This document shows, piece after piece, positions 19,815 to 32,811 of a DNA stretch of 64,000 nt. This stretch comes from Parachlorella kessleri. Lineage: Eukaryota > Chlorophyta > Trebouxiophyceae > Chlorellales > Chlorellaceae. Position numbers and translations under genes: made by a program. The stretch is taken from positions 1 through 64,000 of the forward strand of contig BBXU01001240.1 in the NCBI GenBank assembly GCA_001598975.1. Direction: 5' to 3'. Below the pieces are notes generated by a model. The model saw only the letters and a list, made by a program, of their open reading frames with translations, did not search any database and was not told where the DNA came from. Positions within the stretch are counted from its first letter, which is position 1; every line of letters begins with the position of its first letter.

Positions 19815-20393
19815 CTGCACTTACATGTCGAGTTCTAGCATCGCTCTCCGCAGGCAGCTGCAAGCACGTGAAAACTGCAGGTGTTCCAGATGATGACAAA
19901 TCCCCAAAGACATATCTAGATTATTTGTCAGCCACGTTGTCCGAAGGGCTGGGGCAGGGACAGACAGGCAGTCAGCAAACTCTTGTTGCGAGGGGCTGGC
20001 CTCCCAGCTTGCACTTTCTAAGACCCTTTCAGTTTCCCACCAACGCATAAACCCGTCACTCATCATCAACAAGGCAGTCGCAGCAAGGCTAACACGAGCA
20101 GTGAAGGACCTCAGACAGCTCAACACCTCCAAATCTTCTGGAAGTCACCTGCAGAGTAGTTCCGCCTTGGAGATTCGCATCCCTGCGCTGTCTCATCTTC
20201 ACGACTCGGCAAAAAGCAACGGAAAGACCGTAAGGGGCCCTCCCACACTGCGCGCTGGATTCCCTCTGTGGATCCGATCCCAGAACGGCTATGCACGGAT
20301 GCACGACGATGGCTAGCTATAATCTTCATGCGCTGTCTCCCTATGATGCTGGCTGCCTTAGAGTAACTGCCATGTGCAGCTTGCCGGTGTGCA
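19815..20393. other. Gap that should hold the 5' exon(s) of the unknown membrane protein
   Basis: Lies head-to-head between the unknown minus-strand gene and the first transporter gene. A minus-strand frame around 20120-20434 could contain the missing exon, but I could not find a donor in the required phase. Confidence 0.35.
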
Positions 20394-23300
20394 ATGAAAC
20401 GACTGTGGTCAGAATATGTCTTCGAGTGGGCCAAGGCCCTCCGGAGCGCACCGCAGCTCTTGCACAGAATGGCGTTTAGGCCTAGAACAATTGAGGAGGA
20501 ACTTGTTGAGGCCAGCCTGCAGGGCAGCCTGAAGAGGACACTGGGATTCTATGACCTCCTCTCGCTGGTGGGAGCCAGGCCTTTAAACCGTGCTGCCTGG
20601 CCTGGCACAAGCTATGGGCACGCCATAGGACGGGTGCAACCCGAGGGCACCTTGGTGCTGTCACGCAGGGTCTGGGCTTCAGTACCGGGAGCGGAGTCTT
20701 CCTGCTAACAGGCGGTGCCGCCTTCATTGCTGGGTAAGTGCTGCACTGGGCCCCCGCAGTATCCCTCCGAAGCTATCTATTATTCAGACCAAAAAGGGAT
20801 GGAAGTTTAAACAAATGTGGTGTTCAGGGTAGGTAAAGAGGTGGCTTCGCCCTGCTCACTGTGTCAAGTCTGCTGGTGGCAAAGTAGTTGAACCTTGGAA
20901 CCCACCCTGCTGACCTGCAGGCCAGCCATTGTTATTTCCTACCTCTGGTCGGGAGTGGCAATCACGCTTGCCGCATGCTGTTATGCGGAGGTAAAGCCTA
21001 AGGTAGCGCTGTGGTTTGATCAGGTGCAGTGCGCTGTGTTGACAGGCACTAACAATTTGCTGTGTTTATTTGCAGTTCGCAATGGAGTATCCAGTTGCAG
21101 GTAGGTGGGCAGCAGGCATTGATTGTACATGATGTTATGGATGGACTGAAAGGCAATGTCATTCTGTTGCTTTGAAATCTTTCGCGGTGCTCCTTGCAGG
21201 CGCAGCTTTTTCATACACCATGATCACGTTTGGCGAGCTGCCAGCATTTCTAGCTGTTTCCAACTTGCTGCTGGAGTATGTCCTGGGCACTGCTGCGGTA
21301 GGCATGTCTCCCTTGGCCATCAGGTGTACACTCCAGCGCAGTGTGCCAAACGGCTAGCGTGCAGTCCAGCTGTACTGGCACGGGCATCAAGTGCGAAAGT
21401 AAACCAGCAGCTGGTGCCTGCATGCCAGCACCCCTTCTTCATCCATCCGCCCGGTCACTGGCCAGTGTATCCAACGTTACCTGCCTTGCAGATTGCGCGC
21501 GGCTTCAGCCTGTACTTGGCCAGGATTTTCAACCTCCCTGACGACTACTTCCTAATTTCCGACAGCCCTGTTGATTTCATGGCCTTCGGCGTAGTGCTGC
21601 TCCTGACGGCGGTGCTTGCATATGGCGTGCGGGAGTCTGCGTTTATAGTATCAGGTGGGGAGCTTGACCTTCTGCCAGCTATTGGCAGAAAGGTCATGTG
21701 CTCAAATTCATTGCGAGGGTTACGCTTGCCTTGCCACACAGCACCCTTGTCTGTTGACAAGCAGAGCTTGTGCACTTGATTCCTGCCTCTCACTAAACTC
21801 TCTGTGTAATCAATGCGCGGCTCCTGTAACCTGTGCAGTCGTTAATACCATTCACCTCATACTCCTCTTTGTCATCATCATTGCTGGTTATACCCAAGCC
21901 AACACAGCTAATCTGTCACCCTTCCTGTGAGTTGCCTGGTTGTGCGATACGCTGTGGCGCATGGCATGTGGAAACTGGCGGATAGTATATTATGTGCAAC
22001 AGCCCGGCCATGTTTGCCACCACTGCACCTGCAATGGGAAGTAATCAAAGCATCCAACATGCCTTCGTCAACCCTTCTGCAGAGTGGGCGGGGCCGATAA
22101 CATGTTACAGGCTGGCGCGGTGCTATTCTTTGCGTATGCGGGCTTTGACGTAGTAGCCACGTCCACTGAGGAGTCCCGCAAGCCTGAGCATGTGCCCTGG
22201 GCACTTGTGAGCACTACCGTGATTGCCACTGTCACCTACGTTTTGCTGAGCCTTTCATTGGTGCTCATGGTCCCAATCACTGTCAATGGGGAGCTCAACC
22301 CCGTCCTTGTCGACTCAAGCTTCGCGAATGCAGCGCTCTCCACAAGCTTCAAGATTGTCGGTATGTTGCTGGCAGGGTGTTTGTGCTTGTGCGACTTGAA
22401 GCTCCATGCCGGGTACAACTCAGTGTGCCACCTCACATTTCGCCGTGCTGTTGACTGGCCTTCACACCCAGGCATCTTTGGCTCTTACAGAGCCTTCATT
22501 AACCGCATGTGAAGATCCGTCACTTTGTTTTAGATCACAAGGTATGCACAAACAAGGAGGTTGCCCAGCGGTCAGATAAGCTTATCCGTAGTCGCATCCA
22601 ACTCAACTGCTGCTGTTGTTGCAGGCCTCAACGGCATGTACTATGTGGCATGTCTAGCAGCATTGTCCGGCACCGTGGGTGCCATGCTGGTTGGGTTATT
22701 TGGCGCCGCCCGCATCTGCATGACCGCCGCGCGAGACTGGCTCATACCACCCTTCCTGGCCACAATCTACGCGCGGACTCAGACTCCACTCATAGCTACG
22801 CTGGTCATTGGCATTGTAACTGGTGCGTGGGGGATGTCATTGACAACCTTGCCATCCAGACCGTAGCAAAACTAACCAACAGTGTGTCAGTTATTGCCTG
22901 TGCGGCGTGCCGGCAATGCACACTGTACGGAATGTTCTGCTCACCCAAAAGTTACTCTGGAAGTCCTGGCGTCCCAGTTGCCAAGCATGGGCGTGCGCTG
23001 CTGCTCATGTCATGCAGCTCTTGTTAGCCTGCTGGTTCGCTACACAACCCTGTCCGACTTGGTGAGCCTTAGCACGTTGGTAGTGATGTGGCTGGTTGCC
23101 AACGCACTGCTCTTCAGACGCTATTATCCTGGGCTGCCCCGCCTTCGATACTCCAGGTGGGACAATAGGATTTGAAATGTGTCAGCATTTGCGGTAGGCC
23201 ACGCAGGATATCCCTGTCAGCGGGCGTACTGGCTGCAACCTGGTAACAAGCTCTGATTGCTCGGTTTTGGTCAATAATGTGGCTGGAGATGCCATTGTGA

Positions 23301-24920
23301 AATGCATGCTGTAGATGCTCCCATGTCAAAGCCCCGAGCGCGACACCTGTATGTGCCTGATCGGATGGAACATTGCGCTCTGTTGCAGGTGGGGCACCGT
23401 AGAGTCTGCCGAGGGACGGTCCCTCATGCCCTTTACAGTGCCGGGGGCCAGGCTGCCCCTTAGGGTACGCCAATGGCTGGTGGTTGGCCACCTTTTCTTC
23501 ATCAACGGTTTCTCAATAGGTGGGTCCAACCTTGACATGGCCGATGTGCCTTTTTCTGACAGGTATCGAAACTGGCTGCCCATTCTACTAAACCGAATCT
23601 GTAAGGGGTGTCTTCTCCTCATTGACAGGTGCTGCTATGCTTCCTCCTTGCAGGTCTAACTGTCTTCTACCAGGTGCACACACAGCATCTGCCAATTTTT
23701 GATGGCTTTGTTTCACGCTTTTCGCTTTGGATTGGCGTCCTCGTCCTCGGCGTCCTCTGGCTGCTTACCACGACATGTATGCAGGTAACCAAGTAGTGAC
23801 TTCTGAAGTGCTGTTGGTCGGCCCATGCATAAAGCATTGCGTCACTGACAATAGCACTATGCGCATGTCTCAATACCATGTTGTGGCCATTGCAGTTGTG
23901 TTGCCCCCTTGAATATGAGCCACCCAAGTGGCATATCCCGTGGTGGCTGATGCCCTGGCTGCCATCCGTGGCTATTATCCTCATGATATTTACGCTGGGG
24001 AGCCTAGTCAACAGGCAAGTAACATGCCTTGCTTGCAGCGAGACGGAATGGCTTGTGCAAATAGGACTGCGAAGGACGTGTCTCGAAAAGTTGTGTAGGT
24101 TGTGGCCAACTGTGTGCTTACGAGTCGCACCATCCTTATGTGGATGACACTTCTGCTTAATTGGTGTCTAATCCCCTGTTTGCAGGAACATCTACTGGGT
24201 ATTTGCCTGCTGGTTTGCGGGCTCGCTTGTTGTCTACTTCCTGTTCAGCCTGCCAATGTCATACATAAGGCATGAGAAGCTGGACTATGTGCGAAGCGAA
24301 CAACTGAGGTAGGAAATTTAGCTCGGGTAATGCCAGCATGCCTCGCAGCACGTGTACATGCAGGACCATGTCTCGATGTACTCATCTTTATATGCTCATC
24401 CTTCTTCCTGTTTTTTCCTCATCAGACTGTGCAAGGGGGACATTGATCCCAGGCTTCATATCTAATACTGGCGCTCTTGTGGTGCAGTGTGGTGGAACTA
24501 AGCCTGGTGGGTGACAAGTGGGTCCCCGTGCGGAAGCATGGCAAAGCAGCACTAGGCTATGAAGCCAGCTCCGTCCGCTTGGGCTCCCGGCAAGTCGCAG
24601 ACGTTGCCAAGCGTAAGGCTGGCCAAGCTGCAAGCCAGCGGTCGCAGCAGGTGCTGGCGCAGAGCTCCGAGGGCCTCAACGGCAGCACAAGGATCAGCGC
24701 AGCGCCTTCAAGCGGGACAAGTAGTGGCGACGTTGAAAGGACTCCACCCCGTGTGGCAGCACATGCTGTGGGGTTGGCCGCGCAGTGGCCTGGAGTGTCA
24801 GGTTTGCCACGCAGTGAAGCAATACCTGCGGGCGGCAGGCAAGTGCCACAGAAGCATGTCGAGAAGCGGCAGCAGGGAGAGCAGCAGCAGCGACAACAGC
24901 AGCAAAAGCAGCCTCAATAG
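20394..24920 (+). CDS. Cationic amino acid transporter (CAT family), tandem copy 1
   Basis: APC-superfamily permease that moves basic or other amino acids across a membrane. Fifteen exons close to 744 residues: 20394-20567, 20669-20733, 20921-20990, 21076-21100, 21200-21297, 21492-21654, 21839-21926, 22083-22360, 22625-22822, 23018-23156, 23389-23519, 23654-23784, 23896-24014, 24186-24308 and 24488-24920. Family signs are the N-terminal RMAFRPRTIEEEL, GLGFSTGSGVFLLTGGAA in TM1, AMEYPVAGAAFSYTMITFGE, FFAYAGFDVVATSTEE, AARDWLIPPFLATIYARTQT, and the CAT C-terminal domain LEYEPPKWHIPWWLMPWLPS. About 14 spans are expected. The tail is Gln/Ser-rich and unlike that of copies 2 and 3. Here the first repeat of the exon pattern is split (21076-21100 and 21200-21297) while 22083-22360 is one exon; copies 2 and 3 show the reverse. 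The intron after 24014 starts with GC. Confidence 0.92.
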
Positions 24921-25531
24921 GACTTGCAGTTGCAGGATTCGTGACAGAACATGATTGGTGGTAGAGATTTTGTGACGAGGCTGCAGAGCTTCAAATATCC
25001 GTTGCAAACCTTGGTAACACGCCGTGCTTGACTTCAAACAGGCAGACAGTGTGTATCACTGCCACAGCACTCTGTTCCTGCTACATCTGCCACTGGTATT
25101 GCCTGGACGCACTCTTGTGTATGTCCGAGGATGAGAAGGTGTTATACCAACAGCCCATAGCACACAAGCAGAGTCTCTGCTCACAGCAAAAGATTTTGAA
25201 ATATCTGCCGTTCCAAACTGGCTTATATACATATCCCGTCCAGGCCAGTCCAGCCCAGCTCTACTCCCTGTTTGCACTACCTGCCACCCATGCTAATATA
25301 GCACTGACTTTTTACCAACATCGCATCCCCTGGTTATGACAGCAGGATGTGTCAAACTGTACGTCATAGGTCCGGACTCTCAAATCCATGTACGCTATGT
25401 ACAGGCCTGCCTGGGCTCGGTGAAACGTCCACCCGGCATCTATAACCATGAATAGAGCAACTCCGTTGCCAAGGCTGCTTGCGCAAAAGGACTGCATGAC
25501 ACGATGACACTAGTCTCTGGGTTGGGGCCCG
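24921..25531. other. Spacer between transporter copies 1 and 2
   Basis: About 610 bases, including R1 repeat copy b (25231-25294). It must hold the 3' end of copy 1 and the promoter of copy 2. No other feature was seen. Confidence 0.5.
25231..25294 (-). repeat. Dispersed repeat family R1, copy b
   Basis: The reverse complement reads agcatgggtggcaggtagtg, then caaacagggagtagagctgg and gctggactggcc. It is nearly identical to copy e over the first ~32 bases. Confidence 0.7.
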
Positions 25532-28500
25532 ATGGACACGAAGCTCCTGCAGGAGTGGTGGAGGGCGTTACGAGTGGCTCCACAGGTCTTCCACAGAACT
25601 GCTTTCAGGCCACGAACTATCGGGGAGGAACTGGTGGAGGCCAGTCTGAAGGGGAGCCTGAGAAAAGCTCTCCGCTCACACAACCTGCTGTTCATGGTCA
25701 GTGATAGGTGCACAAGGAGCTTTACGTGCTACCAAAGCCTTGTCAACCCGAACCCTGTTCAGGACTGCTGCTGGCCAGCTGGCTCGCACTGTCTCGCCTT
25801 TGCAGATCGGTGGTAAGGCTCTGCCTATGTGCACAGCTCAGCAACTACGCACTGTGCCTTCTGCAGGGCTTGGGACAGGTGGTAGCAGGCGGCGTGTTCA
25901 TTCTCACAGGGCAGGCAGCTGTTATCACTGGGTGAGAGACTTTGACGCGCTTCTTGCCCCCGGTTGGCAGCCGGGCAGCGGTCAGCAAGGGGCCCTACTT
26001 GCTTGTTGATGTGAACAGTGCTGTCCACTCACATGTGTTTTGTACAAGCGAAGGTTGCAGGGGGTGCAGGAAGGAGGAGGGCTGACACGAGCTTGCAGTA
26101 CAGGACAGTTGCAGGCCAGGTCAAGCTGGACTGGTCAAGTTACAACTCCCCCAGGCAAACTATGAATCTCTTGTGACCCTACATGCAGGCCCGCAGTTTT
26201 CATTGCTTACCTCCTTTCCGGAGCAGCGGCTATTCTGTCGTCTTGTTGCTATGCTGAGGCAAGCATTGGAACTGTGGGGCAAGTATGGCCCCTTGGCTCC
26301 TGTGGTTCCGTTCATGACCCCTGCAAGATGTTATGCTGCTCCTGCGCATGATGTGAGCCGACACACTGCTCCGACTAGAGACCCAACCCAAGAAACCTTG
26401 CTGCAGTTTGCGGTGGAGTATCCAGTGGCAGGAGCTGGTTTCACATATCTCATGCTGACTTGCGGGGAGCTGCCAGCCTGGCTTACGGTGACCAACCTCT
26501 TGCTGGAGTACATGCTCGGAGTGGCAGCGGTAAGGCCCAAGCCAGGAGGCCATCTGGGCTTGGAAATGTGGACAGGCACCCGAACTTCTCTAGGTGGTTG
26601 TGTTGTATGCAAGCCTGCGTACCGAGGCCCGTCCCAAACCTCTTGCGTAGGCATGCACTTACTGCCTTGAGGCTTATGTGCTGTGCTTGCAGTGCGAGCT
26701 TTTTCTGTGGCCCCTGCTCAGCGCCCTCTGCTTTGCTGCTGTGCAGATTGCCCGCGGGTTCAGTCAGTATGTGTCCCGCATCGCCTATCCTGGGGACCCC
26801 GCCTTGAACGACACCCTGCTGGGGAGCGGCAACACCGACTGGATCGCCTTTGGGCTGGTGCTGGTGCTCACCCTTATCGCAGCCTTGGGAGTGCGAGAGT
26901 CCTCCTTCCTTGTCATGGGTGAGGTGCTAGGTTTAAGCTGGGTGCACTCAGGTAGTCACAGACTCCTGTGTTATTTGAATTGCTGGCCCTCCCGGCCTGC
27001 CGTAAGCCATCTTTCGGCTACTTGGCTGCAAACACTCAAAGAAACATCATGAAATCGGGGAAATGGAGGACACCCTTCACACGCTGCCATCGCAGCAGAA
27101 AGATTAAAGCTGTCCACTGGCACCTGCCAGCGGCTGCCTTGGGAGCGGGCGCCAGGCTGTGCTGCGGTCGGCCCGTTTAGGCGTTACCACTGTACCTGGG
27201 CTTGGATTTGTTAACTATTCCGTGCCTGCAACTCAGCACTGACATGCTCCACTCGTCTGCCTCGCCTCGCCTACATGCTGTGTGTGTACTTCCTTCTTGC
27301 ATGCAGTCCTGGTGGTCATACACCTGGGCCTGCTGTTAGCCATCATCATCGCAGAGTTTACGCAGGCTGAGGCGGCCAACATGACCCCCTTCCTGTGAGT
27401 GGGCATGCCCTGCAGCGGCGAAGGGAGGTGCTGTGAGTCCGTGGCATCAGCAGCGTTTGCAAAGCCTGTCAGAGTGGCACAGCCGTAGGGCTAGGAAGGT
27501 GGCTTTATGGCTTGGTTTGCTTGCTGTCTCGGCTACACCCCTGCTTGCCTGCCTTACATCGTGATGGGGACACTGCGCGATTGGCACTAGCAGCTGTCCT
27601 GCCAGTGGGTACCTCTCCCACAAACGTGCAGGTGGGGTGGAGCAGACAACCTGTTTGCGGCGGCGGCGCTTCTTATCTTCGCCTTTGCGGGGTTTGACGT
27701 CATTGCCACGGCAGCAGAGGAGGTAGGCACAGGGCTGAAAGGCCATGCTTGTAGGCTGCTGCTGCAAGCCAGGGAGTGGGCCCGCTTCAACACAGGCTCG
27801 CCTGCATCCCTGCCTACGGTCATGATGCGAGGCGGGGCAGCGCCATGCATCCTGGCAGGCAGCACCTTTCTTGAGGAGCAGCCTCCACCCTCGTGCTGCC
27901 AAGCGCTCCTCAGCCCAGCTTCTGCAACAAGAATGTTGCAGGCCTGCCAACCGGAGCTCATCCCCGGGGCGATGGTTGGCACCGCTTGCCTGGCCACCCT
28001 CATTTATGTGCTCATGAGCCTGGGCCTGGCGCTAATGGTGCCCTTTGAGAGCTTCGCGGCAACATATGGGTCTGAGTTCCAGAGCGCGGCCTACTCCACG
28101 GCCTTCCTCAAGGGAGCCAGTGAGTGGGCCAGGCCATGGGCCTGCCTTAGTCCTCACAGCGCTGGACTGCGCAGTAGGGCTGCCAAGCTGCCCGGTCTCT
28201 GGCAAGGAGAGATAGGCTCGCCATGCATTTGCTAGGCGGCGGCCGGCTAGGTAGCCATGTTGCGGGGTCATGGATATGGAGAGGCAGGATGCCGCAATGT
28301 TGCATCAAACTTAGCTGCCTGCTTTCCCTGCAGATCTGAAGGGCATGTATTACGTGGTGTGCGTCACGGCCCTTCTTGGCATCCTCACGGCCTGTTTGGT
28401 TGGGCTGTATGGCTGCGCCCGCATCGTCATGGTGGCAGCCAGAGACTGGCTCCTGCCGCCCTTCCTGGCCACTATCAACCCCAGGACGCAGACGCCGCTG

Positions 28501-31500
28501 GTTGCCCAGCTTCTCATCGGGGTGGTTGTGGGTGAGCGCGCCGCTGGCCCTGCCCTGCGCCATCGTGCCTGCGGAGGCAGCAATGCTGGGGCAACCCTGG
28601 TGCGAGCTCCCTCTCTGGCCTTCAAACCATAGACGGGGAGCGTTGCCTGGGTGTTCTTTCAACGATTTTTATATTGGGACGGCCGGCATGGGGGAATGGT
28701 GGTGTGGTGCCTCTGAGGGCCCTGTGAAAGCAATGGCCTGTGGCCCTGCACCCCCCAGTTGCATTGCTTTTGTGTGCTCTCGAGTCACAGCCCAGGCACC
28801 TGACGAGAGCCTGTGCTGCCAGCTGCAGCCATCCTTGCCCTGCTGGTGACCTTTGACACGCTCAGCGACCTGGTCAGCCTGGGCACGGTGCTGGTCATGT
28901 GGATGGTGGGCAATGCGCTGCTTTTCAGGAGGTACTTCCCCGGCCTGCCACGGCTGCGCTACTCCAGGTCAGCAGCTGTAGAGCAGCTATTGGGTGCCTG
29001 CACGGTACCTGCGGTTCCGGCCTGCTCAGATTGGTTTGATAGCGCCCTGCTGCCTGGCCGTGACGGTATACCCCAGCCAGCGCCTAGGTGTACAGCCAAC
29101 AATAAGCGTCAGCTTGCTCAGCTTTCAGATCCTGCAGGAGCGATAGTTTTAGGCTTGGGGCTCAAGATGGGCTGTTATTGTTCAGCTCCTTGGGTGTGCG
29201 TGGACAGGTGCATGTTGGTCTGTTGCCAAGGCGCGGCGCGGTCAGGTCTGAGGGGGTATGGCTGGCAGCTTTGACTGCCATAACAGCAGCGTGCTGCTTC
29301 CCGGATTGCCTCAGGCAGGAGGAGAGGCAAGGGCTGCAACTCGACAGCAGGCTGAAGGGTTGCGAAGTACCTGCTCGCTGCAGGTGGGGCACGGTGGAGT
29401 CTGCTGAGGGGCGCACCTCCATGCCCTTCAAGGTGCCGGGGGCCAGGCTGTCCCTCAAGGCACGGCAGTGGCTGGTGGTAGGGCACCTCGTCATCATCAA
29501 CCTGGTCTGCTTAGGTGAGCACTGCAGGTGATCAGTGCTGCCGCTGCCGCAAGGCGTGATGGCATGCCACGTGGGTTGCCGTCTGTTCCATGCTAGCGCA
29601 AGCTCCAGTAACGCATGCTTGGCCCTCCAAGATGCTGCCCAGCAGCTGCAGCCCAGCGCCCCCTACTTGTTGTGCCCCGCAGGGCTGACTATCTACTTCC
29701 AGGGCCACACCCAGCAGCTGCGCAACCAGCACTCCTCCCGAGCGCAAGGCACCCTCGACACCGGAGACGGCGCGGATGAGGGCGGCGATTTCAATCACTG
29801 GGAGGGAGAGCTAGCATTGGGGCTGCTGTGGTTCCTCTTCACGCTTTCCTTCCAGGTGAGTGATTACCCACCGAGTTACAGGCACCCGCTGCCTCCGGAG
29901 AGCAGCTTGCTAGCCCCTGGCCTGGCCTGAATGGGCTGGGCTGGGTCAGCATGATCCACCGTGCCGGGCCGGCTCAGCATCCTCTCTGCACACCTGGATT
30001 CCATTGCCAGGCCGGACAGTAGGCATATCATGCTTGGATGTCGCTCTGTCTCCACTACCAATCGTCCGCCTTCTTGGCAGCCTAATCCAACCCCAGGCCT
30101 TGCTAAACGTCGGGGTCGTAGGTGCGGTCAGGGCAACCTCAATGAGGGTAGCCCTGCAGGGCGCGGTTGTCATCCAGGCTGTGACCCGATTCCCTGCTGG
30201 TGACGTGCAAGCGCGCATGTGGTGACCGCTTGATGACGCCGCTCGGTCATGCAGGTGTGCTGCCCCCTGGAGTACGAGCCCCCCAAGTGGCACATCCCCT
30301 GGTGGGCCATGCCCTGGCTGCCATCCCTGGCAATACTGCTCCTGCTCTTCACCATCGGCTCGCTGCAGAACAGGTGAGCGGCCGAGGGCCCTGCGGGGCA
30401 AGCTTGCGGCCCAGCTTGCGGCAGCAGGTAGAGACATGGCATGTGTGTGGCGGGCCTCCTCAGATGGGAAAAGGCACCCTGACAGGTGCGGGGGCGCACG
30501 CGGGTGGTCTGCTGACATGTGCAGGGTGGCAGGGGCTAGGGAGGGGCCGGCTTGCAGCTTGGTGCTCAGCGGCTCTAAGTGGCCCAGGCAATGACAGGCG
30601 CGCGGTGGCGGTGCAGGAACAACTACGCTATCTTTGCCTACTGGCTGGCGGGATCGCTTGGGTTCTATGTGCTGTTCAGCCTGCCCATGGGCTACCTCAA
30701 ACACTCCCAGCTGGACTATGTCAACACCGAGCAGATGAAGTGAGTACCAGTGCACGGTGCCTTGCGTACTCCGAGCCTCCTGCTGCTGCGGGGGTTGATG
30801 TACCCCTTGCGCCAAGCCTGTACCCCAGTATTGACCTGGCCCTTGGCATCCACAGAGCGGGGCCTAGCTGCGCCAGCGCGCTTTCCATCATGTGCCTCGC
30901 TCGTACTGGGCACAAGTCACCCAAGCCAGGTGCATGCCCAGCATCCGCAACCTTGCCGGGGCATGCCTCATTGTTGATACCCTGTTTGGCATTGCTGCCT
31001 CGCAGCGTGGTGGAGCTTGCGTACCAGGACGGCAAATGGCAAGCCCCCCGCCCCGCATTCAGCGGGCCCCTGGGGGGGATGTCTTCCCGCGTACAGCTGG
31101 GCACCAGCGCTGGTGCCCGATCGCGCCCGCCCTCTCGCGGCATCTCGTCCCTGCCCTCACAACCACAGCCCTCGGCGGTTGCCTCTATGCTCACCACCCC
31201 AACGGGCTCTGCCCTGGACTCGTATGCATCCAGCAAACCTAGCCAGGTAGCACAACGTGCGCTGGGTGGCAATGGGTCGATAGAGCTGGTAGAGAAGCGC
31301 GGCGCCGGTGCTGGCGAGCTAGTGAATGGTGGGAAAGCAAACGGCGCCAAGGCAAGGACGAGTGAGGACGTCGAGGTGGGAAGTGGGGTGGGTGGCCCTG
31401 CCAGCGAAGCCGGGGAGAGCGTGCAGAGCAGGAGCAGCGCAGCGGTCCTGCCGCCGACGCCCCCGCGGCAGGGCTCACCACCGCGGCAGGACATTCATAG

Positions 31501-31672
31501 CGCAGAGGGCACAGCAGGGTTGGGCAGCGTGGACAGCATGCAGTCGCGGAGCAGCAGGGGACCCGGCAGGCCGTCAACGCCGCCGTTGCCGCGTTCGCGC
31601 TTTGGACCTAGTGGTGACTTGGCCGGGCCACCTCCGGGCGCAGAAAGTGCAGGCGGGCAAGAACGCAGTTAG
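25532..31672 (+). CDS. Cationic amino acid transporter (CAT family), tandem copy 2
   Basis: Fifteen exons close to 833 residues: 25532-25696, 25867-25931, 26189-26258, 26407-26529, 26747-26918, 27307-27394, 27632-27722, 27942-28119, 28334-28531, 28829-28967, 29384-29514, 29683-29855, 30255-30373, 30617-30739 and 31006-31672. It keeps the N-terminal RTAFRPRTIGEELVEASLKG, EYPVAGAGFTYLMLTCGELP, FAFAGFDVIATAAEE, AARDWLLPPFLATINPRTQT and the C-terminal VCCPLEYEPPKWHIPWWAMP. Exon lengths match copy 3 exactly except in the loop exon at 29683 and the last exon. The ~220-residue cytosolic tail is Ser/Pro-rich with SQVAQRALG and LPPTPPRQGSPPRQ, offering proline-directed and basophilic kinase sites. The intron after 26258 starts with GC, as in copy 3. 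Substrate and membrane cannot be told from sequence. Confidence 0.93.
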
Positions 31673-32811
31673 CAGCACAAGCAGGGTTGTAGACCAGGGC
31701 CAAGTCAAGGTTGGTAGGCCAGAGGTGGGTGCAAAACTTGTGACTCGCCCGTGCCTGTGCGGTGTTGCCTTGGGTTAGGTTGTGCAGCTCTACTGCACAT
31801 GTAATAGGCTGACATTCTAGGCTATGTCCCAGTTTTCCGTCCCTCCTGTCTGTGTAGGCTCTGTTACTGCCCCGCAGGTCTACTGTTTACTAGTGCTATA
31901 GTAACTCGTGTGCTCCGACTGACATGTGAGTTATGAACTCAATGCTGGTTTTGCGTAGGGCAGCGAAGCAGGTGCAGTGGCATTGGCTTGGTACGATTAG
32001 AGTAATCATAGGATCAATGACCCTTATCGTACTGTGAGGTTGTTACCATTTTTTATTGCTGGTCCCTTGGCTTACATCCTTGCTTCTGCTAGCCTCTTTC
32101 CCAGCCATGCATGCCACCCATGAATCGATGATCGACCGTGTGGCTAAGGCATCTCAGGTGTACCACCTTGATACTCATCCCTGGCCATCCAGGGTGCCGC
32201 CCATGAGGCTTGGTAGCCATATGCCTTCGGCTATGACAAGTGGTCTGAAGCGTAAGAGCTGCTGCTCAATTTCATGCTTGCAAATTTACCTATCATCACC
32301 ACTGTTGCCCTAGCCAGTCTAATCCAGTCTGCAGCATTTGATGCTCTCTCCTTGGACTACGGTAACCGTGCTTCTGTACACCTACAAGCCTGCGTATGCA
32401 TCTGAGCGTATTATCTGCCACAGTTTGCAAGCATGCAAACTCCATGCATGAAAATCCCTTCTTTGTCACGTGCATGCCATCATAAAGTCCTTCAGGTGTA
32501 ACCCAAGTGCTCAGTACTGAGGGTACTGGTAGGCTATAGCCTACTAGTGAGGGTAGCTACCTTCACCAGGCAACGCTGTGCGCATGTGTAGCTGAGCTCT
32601 AGGACTTCCCAGCAGTACCACATGCCATGCAGCAGACACTTGTTTATATATCAAGCACATAAATGCCCATGCATGGCTTTCCAAAACTCTGATAATATTA
32701 CTCACTGCACAGTCACCCATGCCAACCTTGGCGTGCACGTGTCTGGCTGGTTGTTGGCCCTGTGAGCTCAAGACCAGCATTACAACGTTTTGGGTTGTGG
32801 GCCGGACATCG
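31673..32811. other. Spacer between transporter copies 2 and 3
   Basis: About 1.1 kb. A TGTAA at 31800-31804 is a plausible poly(A) signal for copy 2. The rest is unremarkable, and no gene or repeat was recognised. Confidence 0.5.
31800..31804 (+). terminator. TGTAA polyadenylation signal of transporter copy 2
   Basis: TGTAA lies 128 bases after the stop codon of copy 2, within the usual range for algal 3' UTRs. Confidence 0.4.

Noticed and set aside
30200..31672. Long open frame of 490 codons on the plus strand
   Set aside because: It reads through two introns of transporter copy 2. Only its 3' part (31006-31672) is coding, as shown by the acceptor, the CAT family match and the matching exon pattern in copy 3.
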